The notes below the pieces were generated by a model. It ran no database searches. It saw only the letters and a program-made list of their open reading frames with translations, and was not told where the DNA came from. A stretch of 64,000 nucleotides of DNA from Amorphophallus konjac (lineage: Eukaryota; Streptophyta; Magnoliopsida; Alismatales; Araceae). The position numbers and the translations under genes were made by a program. This document shows, in pieces, positions 12,551 through 24,950 of the stretch. Location of the stretch: positions 317,359,933-317,423,932 of the forward strand of contig CM040123.1 of NCBI GenBank assembly GCA_022559845.1, given 5' to 3'. The stretch's first letter is position 1. The number at the start of each line of letters is the position of its first letter.

Positions 12551-14819
12551 TAAAGAGAATTACATATAAGAGAAACCAAAAATAGGGCAAAAAGAAACGA
12601 GAAATGTAAACAAAGGAGAGTGAGAGGAGTAGAAAAGGAGACATTTTTGTTATTTGAAGTAGCACTGTTTTTTATCAAAGTATTATACCACCCATCACGA
12701 AACTTCAAGGAAGTGGCTGGAGTGAAGCTTGATGTAATATTCATATTTCATTTTTGCTTTATTTAATACAAAATTATTTTTTTTACATGCACGTCATCAT
12801 TTGTTTTCTTTGGCAAACAGCATGCATGCCATCACATGCCATTTAAGTTCGGACATGTTGATAACGACGAATGCATGGTACATGGTTAAAAAATGGCATC
12901 ATGATTTCCTAACCGAGATTTAGTTATTAGATATCTAACTCAAAATTCTACGGTTGGTGGTCTTTGTCCTTCAGGGGGCCGTCCAAGGAGCTCCATGTGT
13001 CCCTTCATTGGACCGAGCCGTCCAATCCAATGGGTGGGGTAGCTTCCAAGGTTGTCTCAATGCTCAAGTTGGGTTGGGCCCACTCTTATGGGCTGGACTG
13101 CCCTCGCTCGTACGGGAGGCCGTTTCCGGCCTGAACTTGTTTACTGAGATCGAAGAGTCTTATTGGGCCTGGACCAAGCTGGGTCAACACTGGACCGGGT
13201 TATCCTCTTTGGGAAATGTGTTGGAAACGCATCACCTTGGACTAGAGCGAGGGCTTGCCGGTTCCAAAAACAAATTAAGACTCACTTCATCTCACCACTC
13301 CTTATCAAGGGTGAGGGTTTGGCTCATAAGAGTTTGTGTTTACTTACTGAAATTCATAGTATTCATGATATTTAGGGGTACATACATATATAAACATACT
13401 TAAAATTAATAGTAGTTTATCCAGTATTAATTTTAAAATAATATATCATCTTACATTCATTCATGCATAGATTAATTTTATCAAGAATGGAAAAAAACAA
13501 ACAATATACATGTATACTCTGTACATGATTCAAATTTTAAAATAAGTGAGCCTTTTTAACTCTATCAAGAATGCATCTTTAAATAATTTGTACCAAACTT
13601 CATGTATATTTCATACAGTTGCTAACATGATTTATGGGTATTTTATCATCGTCAAAGTTCACTTGGAACAAACGAGAATTATCCTCCACGCCCAAGATCT
13701 CGAGGAGAGAAAACAGGCATCAGGTATATTTGAGCGATCGAGATTTTTTGACGTCCTCACTGTTTTTCAATTGAAGAAAAATATGATGAAATGCTAAAAC
13801 ATATCAAAAGAAGCCATAGGTTCATTTAAATGAAGGGTCAGGAAGAAAATCCAAGATCAAAGGTGGAACACGTTTTCCCTTGTTCTATTTTTCCCATTTT
13901 AGAAGAACTTCCACTCTATTTGAACTCTTGCAGAACTTTGTTTGCTAATTATCTCAGAAATCCTCTAAAACAAGTTAAAAAAACATGGTTGATAGTAGGA
14001 AGAAATAAACACAATTTCTATTCGGAAGGACCTGCACTCTAACAAAGAAACTAATGTATCATCTTTTGTTACAAGAATTTACTCTTTCTAACCAATGATA
14101 CCGGGAGGGGGGTGTGGAATTAGAGTACACGTCAAGGAATCTTTGATCACAGCTACCCATGAGATTAGATAATTAAAAGTTGGATATAAAACACAATGTG
14201 GGTTTGTCATGGCATGACAAATCCTTGAAAAATTAATAAACTCCCCCCATCCCTTTACACTGCTACATCACACTGAATCCTTCCATACATGAACAATACA
14301 CACCATGTGTCAGTTCAAACACATCTTCCTCAACTTCACGAAAGAGAAGAATGATGTAGCTGACTGCAATAGGTTAATTGGCACTAAACGATCAACAATA
14401 CCAAAGTTCCTCCTGTTTCACACAGATTCTAATACCCACATATATATTACTCTTCTTCCACGTCTGTGGGGTTCCCTTCTGCATAAAAGCAAGGAGTTAT
14501 AAGAAAGGAGAAACAATGCCGTTAGTACACTTGGAAGGAACGGCCACAAATCAGATTTAGATAAACAAGTATATATAGTATGGCCAGATTATATAAGTAA
14601 CAATATTTTAGATTTGGGTGTTGCTAAAGTGTCATTGTACAATATTCTAAGAAATGACAATGAAAGTTCATGTATTGGACTATGTAAATGAATCTTTGAG
14701 AGGATGAACTTGGCATTGATCATGATGCATAAAGCAAAAGTGGGCACAAAATTAGTCTAGAAATTTGTTGTTTGTACTTGTGGACTAGAAGATTTCAGCT
14801 AAGGGATGGAGTGAAATTA
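12551..14819. other. Non-coding flank of the SAUR gene
   Basis: Mostly AT-rich intergenic sequence. About 12950-13260 is GC-richer, with phrases such as GGGCCGTCC and GGACCGAGCCGTCC, and may be a decayed LTR piece. Small ORFs (12954, 13163, 13546, 13830, 14305) show no recognisable domain. The right end may hold the SAUR 3' exon and UTR. Confidence 0.5.
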
Positions 14820-15356
14820 TCATAACTCAAGTTCAAATATTGACATTGGAACACAGCATGAGAATGAAGAGAAAAGAATCATACCATCATCAATAAGGCC
14901 CTTCTGGTGCCTCCCCATGAATTGGAGGATGTACTTGAACGTTTCTATCTCGCATGGGAAGGTGATTGCCCCCTTGTGGTCGAACCCAAACTCCTCTTCA
15001 GCCTTCTCCAGCAGCACCTTGAACACTGGTTGGCCAAGGTAACTGGTTGGGATGACGAACCTCCTTTGCTCCTGCCCAACATAGACTGCAAAGTACCCCT
15101 TGGGCACATCCGGGGGAGGCTCAGGGCTGTGGCAGCACTCCTCGTCCGAGTCGCAGGCAATGTGCAAACTTTTAAGGTGTTTCTCGACCCTCAGCGGGAT
15201 GCCGGACGGCTTCTCGGGATCCTCCTCCACCACCACCACCTCTTCCTCCTCCTGCTCCTCCTCCCTGGGGCCAAGTGCAAGTGATTGCCATTTCTGCATC
15301 ATCTCCTTCAGCTTGGTAATTGCTAGGCCAGTCGCCTTACCACCATCCTCACCCAT
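14820..15356 (-). CDS. SAUR-family auxin-responsive protein
   Basis: The 178-residue frame starts at an ATG in good context (GGCGAAAATGGGTG on the minus strand). SAUR proteins are small auxin-induced regulators; several inhibit PP2C.D phosphatases and so promote H+-ATPase activity and cell expansion. Residues about 10-30 form a [15 protein letters not shown] helix. Residues 33-46 are acidic ([14 protein letters not shown]). [20 protein letters not shown] leads into the SAUR domain at residues 84-157, with [34 protein letters not shown] and [12 protein letters not shown]. This layout resembles the Arabidopsis At5g20810/At3g43120 subgroup. The last 20 residues are not family-like: a GTATGA donor follows codon 157 (GT at 14884-14883), so the true end may be a 3' exon further left. 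It is the only intact host gene seen here. Confidence 0.9.
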   Translation of the reverse strand: MGEDGGKATGLAITKLKEMMQKWQSLALGPREEEQEEEEVVVVEEDPEKPSGIPLRVEKHLKSLHIACDSDEECCHSPEPPPDVPKGYFAVYVGQEQRRFVIPTSYLGQPVFKVLLEKAEEEFGFDHKGAITFPCEIETFKYILQFMGRHQKGLIDDGMILFSSFSCCVPMSIFELEL

Positions 15357-17300
15357 TTTCGCCGACTTGCCGGAGGCCTTTACTTATCAATGGCTCATCC
15401 TAGAGCTCGACGACGGTGGAGGTGAAGATCTCTACTTCTTCCACTCGACCAGCCATCTTCTTGACAAATGCCCAAGGTTTTACTGGAGTCAAACAATGCA
15501 TTCTCTTCAGGAAATGTGATGAGTAAAATGAAATGGATCAGAACTCCTTACTTCTATTACTCGTCATGATCTTTTCTTAAAATAAAAGAATGCATCAACC
15601 TAGACCAAGTCCTAGAATAATGGCCTTCACTCCAATACTGACATTGGAAGCAAGCAAAAATTTTAAACTTTGGAGCCATATGTAAAGTGTTAGCTCCACT
15701 TTTCTCTCCTCAATGTTTAGAAATTAAACATTCCATTAAGAATTAACAGATAACAAGTAGAGTGCCCTCGTGGAGAAAAAAAATGAAGCCCAGAAAGGAG
15801 AACCATCGAATTGCCAATCTGTTGCATCGGATCTTTCACTACATGGTATTTGTGGATCATTATAAACCAAATGTACTTTCACCAGTTACCAATCATTCTT
15901 GATGAATATCAGTCATGTATTTTCTGGGGGCTGCAATGCGTTGCTGAAGTGGGCAGCACCAGTAGATTTGACTAGTGGGCTTATCCATCAAGCAGCCCAA
16001 AGTAAAACCTGTAAAACTTCTTCATTCGGGTAGACTAAAAAAATTTACTTCCAGATCTACTTGGGTTAGAAGAAACTTTGGCGTCTTTCTAGAGACACAT
16101 ATTTTATTAAGTAGGCCTGTCAATGATCTGTCTGGGATCAGAATCTGACCCATATTCATACTGTAAATTATATTCTCATCAGCTTCCGGAGTACCATTAT
16201 CATGATAGAAATTCATGCAAAGGATTGGAATAAGGTTGTTTTCCTTGCAAAAGCATGTAGAAATGAAAAAAGAAAAGACGTGACAGAGTTCCCTGGAAAC
16301 GAAAACTAACAACAACTGAAGCCATCTCCTATATATGCGATTCAGATTCTTCCTGGTTGGCAACCTCAAGCCATGCCCAGACCAAATGGGGGCCATCTCC
16401 TCCATTCCCATGGAAGACTCTTCATTCATCCTGTGCACCATGAGCAAGGAAATGGGGAAGGTGGTGATGGTTCTGCAGCATCACCTCCCACCTGCCATCC
16501 ATGGCAACTCTCCAGAAAACCTCAAGCAGTGGTGCAGACATGGCAAGAAACACAGGCATCCAATCTCAAACACCGCCGCCACCACCTCAAAAAAATCCCA
16601 TACAGAGGATATCAAACTAAAACCAGTGCAAGCGTAGAACACGGGGGGGGGGGGGAGGGGAAGGAGCCCAGATCTCAAGCATCAGACAGAGGAAACCAAC
16701 AACAGAAAGAACAAAAAATGATTGCGATGTGGGTAGAGGGAGATCTCGGGGGGGGGGGGTACCTGCTGTCAGGAAGGGAGTGAGCTCGCCATCATCAAGG
16801 GGATGGGGGAGGATGGGAAGCTGCCACCATGGGAGGAGGAAGGGTGGTGGGGAGGAAACAGATGAGAGAGCTGCGTCTGTTTGAGAAAGGTGGCCAGCGC
16901 AACAGCAAACACGGGGATCTCATAACCCACCTCATTCCAGTTTTAGCCCCCATTTCTCCTCAGAAATCGCTCCCTGCCCCTCGACTGCAGCCCTTCTCTC
17001 TTATGCACACCGTGGAGGAGGGTCAAAAGTGGGAAAGGAGGGAGAAAGCTGTGATATATTATTATCATTTATTAATTTGTATCCAGGGGGGAGAAACAGA
17101 GCGAAAACAGAACGGGATTTTGGAAGGTGGCCAGGAAGGGAGGGGTTACGTCTCATAATAGGGTTGTGGGGTCTGGACGGGTTGCCACGTGGCTCGCAAA
17201 GAAGGCGAGACACGTCAAGGACAGCGGCCTTTTGGGTTTATTACCACATACCCAAAAAACTGTATAAATAACCCTGCTCCCCTGCCTTTATCTAATTCGT
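15357..17300 (-). promoter_or_regulatory. SAUR upstream region, probable 5' UTR and promoter
   Basis: On the minus strand a short upstream ORF (ATG GCT GGT CGA, 18 codons, ending TAG before the main ATG) lies about 100 bases ahead of the SAUR start. A good acceptor (TTTGACTCCAG, ending at 15483) and a donor (GACAGCAG then GTACC near 16760) could bound a 5' UTR intron. G/C homopolymers are at 16643-16653 and 16749-16759. TTATTTATACAG near 17260-17272 is a weak TATA candidate. All of this is inference from sequence. Confidence 0.4.
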
Positions 17301-17819
17301 TTGTATATTCCTGAAATCTACTAATTGGAGTTCTTAATTATACCCTTAAAAGGTTAGCTTCCGGGATATACAATATTACAATCATGTATGATTTTTTATT
17401 GTACTGTATGAGATTTCGGGATATATGAGTAATTCTCCCCTGCTCTTTTTTGACACATGAATAATTTTGATAAAATGTTAATTTGCAAAAAGATGGTTTT
17501 TGATGGTGGTCCAGTTTGTTTGTTCAGAGCACTCCACCTGTTCTTTCTTTCTGCCGTCTCCGATTCTCTACATTTTTAGAGTTTGAGAGCATTGGGTCTG
17601 ATGATGATAAGGATCAACCATTCTTAATGGGTTTGCTTGGCTGTCAAAAAGGGAATGAGTAAGCTTGTCACCCTTCAAATGGAAGAGATGATTGTTGTCA
17701 TAGCCGAAAGTTTCCTGCTATAATATAAATTAGAGAGGGAACCATGTGAAGGGTATAGGATTATAGTTCAAAACAACAAGATAAAATCATAAAAGATTAA
17801 GGCTAGAATGAGCCTTCTG

Positions 17820-17947
<128 letters not shown>

Positions 17948-18989
17948 ATGAAAGGAGAAGTGGAATTTGGGTTGTCTATGGCACAGGGGGGTATAAGTTT
18001 ATCTGAGGTCTGTGCAGTACAGCTGCCAAAGCAGGATTTTCGACCAAGTCAAGGTTTGCAAATTTATGTTAGAGATTTGTTTGACGTTAAGAGTGCGTTT
18101 GATTGCGATTGAAGTGTTGAAAAAAAAAAGAAAATCAAGTCAGCCGTACCCTGATTAATGAATGAGGGATTTTGTCTGATGGTATCCACCGTGTTCAAAA
18201 GTTCGATGGGTTTATTTGGTAACATACCACGAGAGGGGGGGGGGGGGGGGCGCAATGAGAGGCCAATGACAAAAATACCCCCACGAGGTAACATACCACG
18301 ATGGTTGGACCTATAAAAAGAAAAAACAACATGAAATCGTTCCCAAGAAGAACGCGTGTATTTGAAACTTGTCAAATAAAGGAGCCAACTCCCCCATCGT
18401 CACCGTTCATCTTCTTCCCTTCATCTTTTTTCACGGGAGTGGGGCGACGACAAAGGTGATGGGCGAGATGGGTGACGGTGACAGCGAGCGGTAGGATTAT
18501 CGATGGCGACGACGATGGGCAAGATGGGTGATGGTGACGACATGCGGCGGGATGAACGACGGCAAGTGGCGACATGGGGGGGATGGGTGACGGTAAGCGA
18601 TGATTGTGGGGAGAACTAGGCATCCAGGATAATGTAGGTGTCAAGGCCGAGCTTGGAAGGGGTAAGGGGGAGGGCATTTGGGAAAAAGCTCTCCATAATC
18701 CACCGCCACCGTCCCAAAAGAAGCACCGGAGGAGTTTTATGAGATTTTTGGACTGGAACATAGTTGAGTATGCTCTCTCTCTCCTCTGGAATCCCACGGC
18801 AGCTCGGAAGTCAAAACACTATGGTGCATTTGGAAATGCTGGTGGGGTTGTCAGAGATTCCAATGATTAAAATCTCTCCCCATCACATTTTCAAATGCGA
18901 CCTAAGTTCAAGGTATGTTCGTCGCAACTTTCAAATAGAAGTACGTTTGAAGTTTCATAGGTTTCTTATTACTTCGAGTGGAGGGCACA
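17948..18989. other. Unassigned intergenic sequence
   Basis: It holds a G run at 18235-18250, flanked by two copies of GGTAACATACCACGA (18219 and 18286). GATGGGTGACGGTGA-like phrases repeat around 18460-18600 and open spurious proline/serine-rich frames on the minus strand. GTGCGTTTGATTGCGATT at about 18092 resembles the end of a hAT-type MITE, but I find no matching partner. Confidence 0.4.
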
Positions 18990-19244
18990 AGATTACTATT
19001 AGCCGAGCACACCCTAGAGGGGGTAAATAGGTGTGCCTTGAAATTAATCATGTAATTAAAAATTAAAGCATATGCATAGCGGAAGATAAAAATACAAATA
19101 GGCACACCACATGAACACCAAGATTTTTATACTAGGTTGGCCAACCCTTCTTGGCTTCCCTACGTCTAGTCCCCAGCAATACTCCCATGTATTCCACTCA
19201 ACCTTTCAACAAAGGTTACACTTGCTATTTACTTAGGGCCAACT

Positions 19245-22200
19245 TGTAACGACCTGAGAATCCGATTACCGGGAGAGACCCGATAACGCGAGACTCGAAC
19301 CGCCGCCCACGAGCTGGGAGGGCTCGGAAGGGCTAAAAGGAGTGTGGAGACACAAAGAAATAGGAAATAAAGCATGACAATTCAACAATTAATAGAAATA
19401 AATAAATAACTACTGCTACAACAGAGTTCAGTCCAACAGAAAGTACAGTCTAAAGCAGTAAAGCGTACCACATGCCGAGTGAACACTCGGCCCGGCGAGC
19501 TGGCAACTGAGAACCTCAGTACCGCACCCTTGAACCTCGAGGAAGAACCACCACACCTGAAAAGCAGGGAATGAGTCTCCAAAACAGAGACTCAGCAGAG
19601 ATCCCACAGAACCCCAACCGGAAATAACGGCGGTAGCGGAAAGGAAAGCTACAACGACAGCAGGAACAGCGAACCGGTGGCCGGTGAAAACTCGGCACTA
19701 CAGCTACTCCTAATGTACCAGAAACACACAACGATCTCACGGTCGGGGGCTACCGAACTACACTAGTACCACTTACCGAAGTAAAACCTACGGCAACCCC
19801 GCCGTAGAGGCCTATCTCCCAGGACACGGTCAACCTGAACACGCCGTCCAATGTGCAACCCTGACCACCTAGTCACGGGTACCGCACAACAAGACGCAAC
19901 CTCGGTAAAGCTACTAGCACCAGTCTCATGGCACGAAAATCGACACGTGTCACGGTGAAACAATCGGAACTCAACGGTCAACACGACCAAAAACCCGAAG
20001 GTCGAAGTCACTGAAACTGACAGTCTGTCACTCCCGACTCGATAGGAGTACCTCTCACTAGAAACAAGGCCGAATGCGTCCACTGACGTCTTAGTCCGCG
20101 CCTCAGGTGTCTCCCTCTGGCCCAGCGGGAACTGAGACACCGTACAAGTAACCACAAAGCAAGTGACTAGCTGGGGTCACGCCCGTCAGCGTGGGTCCAA
20201 CCGCCCCCAACCACTTGTGCACACACAGACCGTCCGTCCCTGGTCTGGCCCTCTGACCAGTTTTCCCCTCAGCCGGACTCTAGCTGCTAGATGCGGGGCC
20301 CGACGGAAACCAGTCTAAAAACCATCCTCAGGGTAAGCCCGTACACCTACTCCCAAGTGAGACCAGCACACGCGTACTGGTGGGCTACGACTAGTGGAGG
20401 GTCACTAAAGGAGTAGACTCTCAAGTCAACGAAAAATAACGTCCGCATCCGACGACGTACGGGGACCATTCCACGTACCGGTACCGTCGCACGGTGACCA
20501 CAGTCTGAGAAGAAACGGGACTCGTAGTCCATAAAGAAACGTAGAGGCACGGTTCCCAAGGTAGCTCACAGGCCGCCAAACCGAATCCCACTGTCAAGGA
20601 ACAACGGGAACCCTCCAGCTCCAGGCTGGGCAACTAGACTCGCAGTCCAAGGCCTCACACATGGCCCACGCGGAAGGCACAGAAGCACGGTTCCCAGGGC
20701 AACGCACAAGCTGCCACGCCGATAACTGGACTTGCAGTCCAAGGCCAAACACATGGCCCACTCGGGAATCACCTTCTAGGAAAACTCACGGCATGCGGGG
20801 GAGACCCCACCGCACACACACCGATACACTGTGACTCGGTCAAGCGTAACACAAAAGCCCAGAACACGAGGAGTCACCCGGACTCTCAAACCCATGGGCA
20901 CGCCAAACGAGGTAACACGGTCCTCCCGACACCCTCAAGACACGGACACAGAACCCTCGGGGTGTCTGGGATATCCAAGAGACCGCAAGTCGACCACTGG
21001 GTCGCAACCGGGTCGACTAGGGACCTACACAACGTGAAATAATCGTGGCAACCACGAAGAACCACTTCGGCGCAACACAGTGCCTGGCGGTCTACCTTTG
21101 GGCCGTTATAGCTGTAACGGTCCAAGGCTAGACCGTCACAACACTCTAACGGTCCAACACAGGAGCGTCACGCGAGAGAGGCAACACTGACTGTGACGCA
21201 CCCACCCTGGGGCGTCACAGTCTCTAACGGACCAAGCCTGATGCGTTAGAAGATAGAACGAAACAGGTTGTGACGCACACCCCTCGGGGCGTCACAGCCT
21301 CTGAAGGTCTTACCTAGGCGCGTCAGAAGAATGGGCTGCGTCATCTCTAATGCTCCCATTCAGGGGTGTCACAGTGCTCTGACGGTCTTACCTAGGCGCG
21401 TCAGAGACTCGTGACCCCAACGGTCCGAAAACACGAAAACAGACGTAGCGGTCGAACCCAGGCGCGTCACACTTTCTGGCGGTTTATCGTGGGACTGTCA
21501 GAGCGACTGACGCCCTGCCGACAAAACATGACCCTGTGATGCACCCTCCTTGGCGCGTCACAGCACGTAACGCACCCACCTTGGGGCGTTACAGACTGTG
21601 ACGGTCACTGGAATGACCGTCACACCATCCCGAGAACGCTACGGCGGGAAACGACCCAAAAATCGTCCCACGTCCCCATACCTCTACGGGAGAGGGGGAA
21701 AACAAGGGGGAAGCCCCCAAATAGCCCCTAGCATGCATCTATGGCCTCAGATCGGCAAAAAACGCAATGAAACGGCGGATCGACGCTCAACCCTAAAAAC
21801 ATGGATTTTCCGTAAAATCTCCAAATACGCCCGCTCAGCTCGCCACGGCCTACAAAACTCGTGGGAAAGGGAAAGCACGAGCTGGGGGTCCATCTCCCTA
21901 CCTCCACCGAAGAAACGACGCGCCGTGGGCGCCGATCCACGAAGAAAACGCCGTGAAACCCTCGCCGTTCCACGAACCCGCTGCCGAGCTTCCACGCGCC
22001 ACCGGCCCTCGATCCTCGACCCGTTCCCCGTTCCTCGCCTCCCGCCATCGCCGCCTCGCCCTCCTCCGCCACCGTCGGCCGCCCGAGGAGAGGGGGAGAG
22101 AAAGAGATGAGAGAGAGTGAATGAGAGGGGGAGAGAGAAAAGGGTTAATATATATAGAAAAATCTAAAAATTACAGAAATTCAAAAAATTATGAAAAATT

Positions 22201-22383
22201 ACCTCTGCGATCCTCGGGAGGAGCACAACGCAGTGGTAACGTCCCGGAGTCGGAGAACGTCATGGTTCGCCCTGCACAGAGTTCCGAAGGCACATCAGGG
22301 AAAAACACGTGTAAAGCACAAAATACACTCCGAGACCCACTAAAAAAGATCCGACAAATATCCGAAAAATCCAGGGCATTACA
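19245..22383 (-). mobile_element. Gypsy solo LTR (3139 bp) with CAACT target duplication
   Basis: It starts TGTAACGACC and ends GGGCATTACA. It is flanked by CAACT at 19240-19244 and 22384-22388, with no internal region, which defines a solo LTR left by LTR-LTR recombination. Similarity to the plus-strand remnant at 9944-10868 shows it lies in minus orientation. A minus-strand TATATATA at about 22150-22158 suggests a short U3 of about 230 bases, so most of it would be transcribed. Frames within it (for example 21598-22110) are LTR sequence, not genes. Confidence 0.9.
21085..21624. repeat. Array of about 14 short hairpins inside the solo LTR
   Basis: Units of about 25-33 bases carry paired arms. 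Perfect pairs include CTGTGACGC 21191-21199 with GCGTCACAG 21212-21220; TCTAACG 21223-21229 with CGTTAGA 21244-21250; TGTGACGC 21269-21276 with GCGTCACA 21289-21296; CTCTGACG 21377-21384 with CGTCAGAG 21399-21406; GTAACGC 21567-21573 with GCGTTAC 21586-21592; and TGTGACGGTCA 21597-21607 with TGACCGTCACA 21614-21624. Arm bases differ between units but pairing is kept. Confidence 0.85.
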
Positions 22384-23599
22384 CAACTCCTCATCTGATA
22401 TTCTCATGTCTAAGCAAACCTTCCTACTAGTTTTCTAGGAATCAAATACCCAACTAACCTTAATGGTGTCAGCAGACCGCCCTTGTTCACAGAGAGCAAA
22501 TATCTCTAGAGCATCAAATGCTCCAGCACCCTACTGTCAGCCAGACAGTATCAAGGTTCCACACACTTGCTCCCAGATGAACTTAACAGTGGACTAGAGA
22601 TGCATAAAGAAATAAATGAGTTGATCGAACTGACAGCAGACATAAGAGACAATATAAATACGATGAAGAACTTTCTCCTCTTGCTTCCTGAGCTTGAGGA
22701 CTTTAAGGATGAAGCTTTCACTACGGTGAAGTCCTCCCTTGGCTTGAATGCGAGGAAGCAGAGTGCTGGGAAGCTTTGATTACAAAATAACGCTTGAATG
22801 CTTGATCGTTTGTTCTCGTGCTCGTTCAGGGTGTCTGTTCTCTCGCCAATCTTCAAGTATTTATAGAGTAAGAATTTTATGTCTGTTAGATACAACACTC
22901 TCCAACAGTCAGATTCCCAGCTCTTAGTATACAAAGGTATGTATACAACCTAGACCCTAAGTTTTCCATAGCAGAACGTTGGGTCTTTGTTCTCTTTTCA
23001 TGGCTTGGTCACTCTTATCTTCGTTCAGGTAGTAAGTAAGATAGATCTTCTCCTATAGAGATTCATTTGTCTGCATGTTTTCTTCTTTCGTGCTCGTTTC
23101 CTTTCTCTTTCAAGAAAAGCATTTCCGTAGGTATACTTAAAACATCCCTGTCATGCATATCTTTCAATGTGACATGAGATAAGGTAGATAAATTGAAATT
23201 CTATAAAATAAGTGAAAAGTAATATATACTTTATGCCTTTTCCGTTCGAAGAGACAGCACACAGTAAAAAATAATGTTACATGCCTCGATAATCTTGTGA
23301 ATATCTCAACGGATATTGAGCAATAAATGTTGACGTGAGATATGTATATACACCTGATCAGAGGCGTATCTCCAAAGATACGAGGCATTAAATGTAAGCT
23401 ACAAGACTGGTCAAACAGTTAACATTATTTTCCACATGGGACTAGAGCCCTCGAGATAATGCACATGATTGTGATTCTTCAGGATATTTCACATGCTTAT
23501 TTTTACGAGATGATTGATTAATTATTATACAATCATATAAGGACACGTGTCACTTAAATAGTGAGAGACATAAAGTAGATACTTTTATCCTTTCATGTA

Positions 23600-23970
23600 A
23601 GATAGGGAATGCATCGCCTATCAACAAGTGTTATTGTCTTTCTAATTTTGATGTTTTTCTAAGGTAGGCATAATATCGCCTACCTCTGTCTTAGTTTTCT
23701 TGTCTTCTGCACCTATGTTACTTTTACTTTTTAGCATAGCAGGAGTTCCACCTACTTCAGTTGTGATAGGCTTCTGCCTATCTTAGTTATACTTCTGAAG
23801 CAGTAGGAATATCGCCTATCTCTTTTATGAGAGGCTTCCGCCTATCTTCTTTATAGTATGATCATAGAAGAAAGCCATTTCACCTATCTTTTTTACATCC
23901 TCTGAGACAGCCAAAGGCCTTCCACCTAACTTCTTTATACTCTTAGGATAGCATGAATTCCACCAACTAC
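23600..23970. repeat. Degenerate hairpin repeats in the copia LTR U3
   Basis: Repeated GCCTATCTT-like phrases are spaced about 40-55 bases. Several units are palindromic: GATAGG 23601-23606 with CCTATC 23617-23622; AGGTAGGC 23662-23669 with GCCTACCT 23678-23685; GATAGGC 23765-23771 with GCCTATC 23776-23782 around the loop TTCT. They lie upstream of the LTR's TATA box. Confidence 0.75.
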
Positions 23971-24337
23971 TAAGAACCCTTTTCACCTAGGTTTCAAGAT
24001 TTAGACAATTGATCATCTATAAGTGTTTGTTATTATGTGCATAAATGATATATCACTTAATAAATATTTTATGGGCTTAGTCCACATTCTCTTTATTTTA
24101 TCTCAGATATATATATGGAGACCTAATTTTTGGTTAAACTTATAATATATTAATCATTGAGATAAATAATTATTTATTTTATCAAAAGTCAAAATATTAA
24201 TTTCATAGAAAATACATTTTCCCAACAGAGATTTTGGAGGTTATTCATGAGGTTCTTCGGCATAGGTAAATTATCGCTATATTTCTAAAAGATTTTAAAA
24301 TGACTATTATGTCCTTACCTTTGTGGTATTTACCCCA

Positions 24338-24743
24338 ATTAGGGGTGAACACAGTTCGGTTAGGGGTTATTTTTTTCAAACTGAATCGAATCGAATTTAC
24401 ATATCAAATCGGATCAAATCAAATCAAAAAAAATCAATTTGGTTTGGTTCAAACCAAACTTTCATATTTTATTATAATTATATAAATTTAATGACTTATA
24501 TATGTAATAAAAACAAAAATATTTATATTTATATTTTGTATGTGTATGTAATTAAAATTTTAAATTTTTAAATATGTTTATGATATATAATATTAATAAA
24601 AAAATAAATAATAAATTTGATTTATTCTATTTAATTCGATTTCACACGTTATGAAATCAAACTGAACCGAATTCGACTTTAAATTAAATCCGCATGATTC
24701 AGTTTGATTTTTCGATTTGAACTGAATTATGAACACCCCTAAT
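24338..24743. mobile_element. MITE-like element, AT-rich, with terminal inverted repeats
   Basis: The ends read ATTAGGGGTGAAC on the left and GAACACCCCTAAT on the right, about 406 bases apart. Subterminal TTCGGTT and AACCGAATTC blocks are also inverted. A left-truncated second copy ends at about 29023. The superfamily is not resolved. Confidence 0.65.
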
Positions 24744-24950
24744 CCAAATGTCTCTCAAATTTATTAACCTCAGCTGCAATGCCATTGAGATTACATCATG
24801 TGTAAATGGTAACTCACTCGTGTGTGATTATTTTTTATCTTCACTTTTATTGGAATAGAGAGAGAGAGATAGAGGTTGGGTTGTTGCGCTGGAGGGAGTG
24901 ACAATGGGGGAGTGCAAGGGGGATGCGGCAGGGGTGTTGACGAGAGATAG

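Larger units (their letters stand above)
18990..24226 (-). mobile_element. Ty1/copia-type LTR (Sirevirus-like), minus strand, split by a solo LTR
   Basis: Read on the minus strand it starts TGTTGGGAAAATG at 24226. A TATA box (CTCTATAAATACTTG, about 22854-22868) leads into the transcribed part. It ends near the CACCCTAGAGGGGG complement at 19008-19024, the usual end signature of long copia LTRs. The solo gypsy LTR 19245-22383 interrupts it; without that insert it is about 2.1 kb. I see no primer binding site beyond the left end, so it is a solo or truncated LTR. Its left boundary is uncertain by tens of bases. Confidence 0.65.

Noticed and set aside
14907..15519. Plus-strand ORFs opposite the SAUR gene
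   Set aside because: They are antisense shadows of the GC-rich SAUR coding sequence.
18372..18797. Minus-strand 141-residue Pro/His/Ser-rich ORF
   Set aside because: Low-complexity translation of repeated GATGGGTGACGG-type sequence; no domain, and the opposite strand is equally open.
19382..21125. Many minus- and plus-strand ORFs of 66-130 residues
   Set aside because: They lie within the GC-rich solo LTR; no domain and no start context.
21085..21624. CRISPR-like array
   Set aside because: Units are not identical repeats with unique spacers; they are diverged palindromes in a plant LTR.
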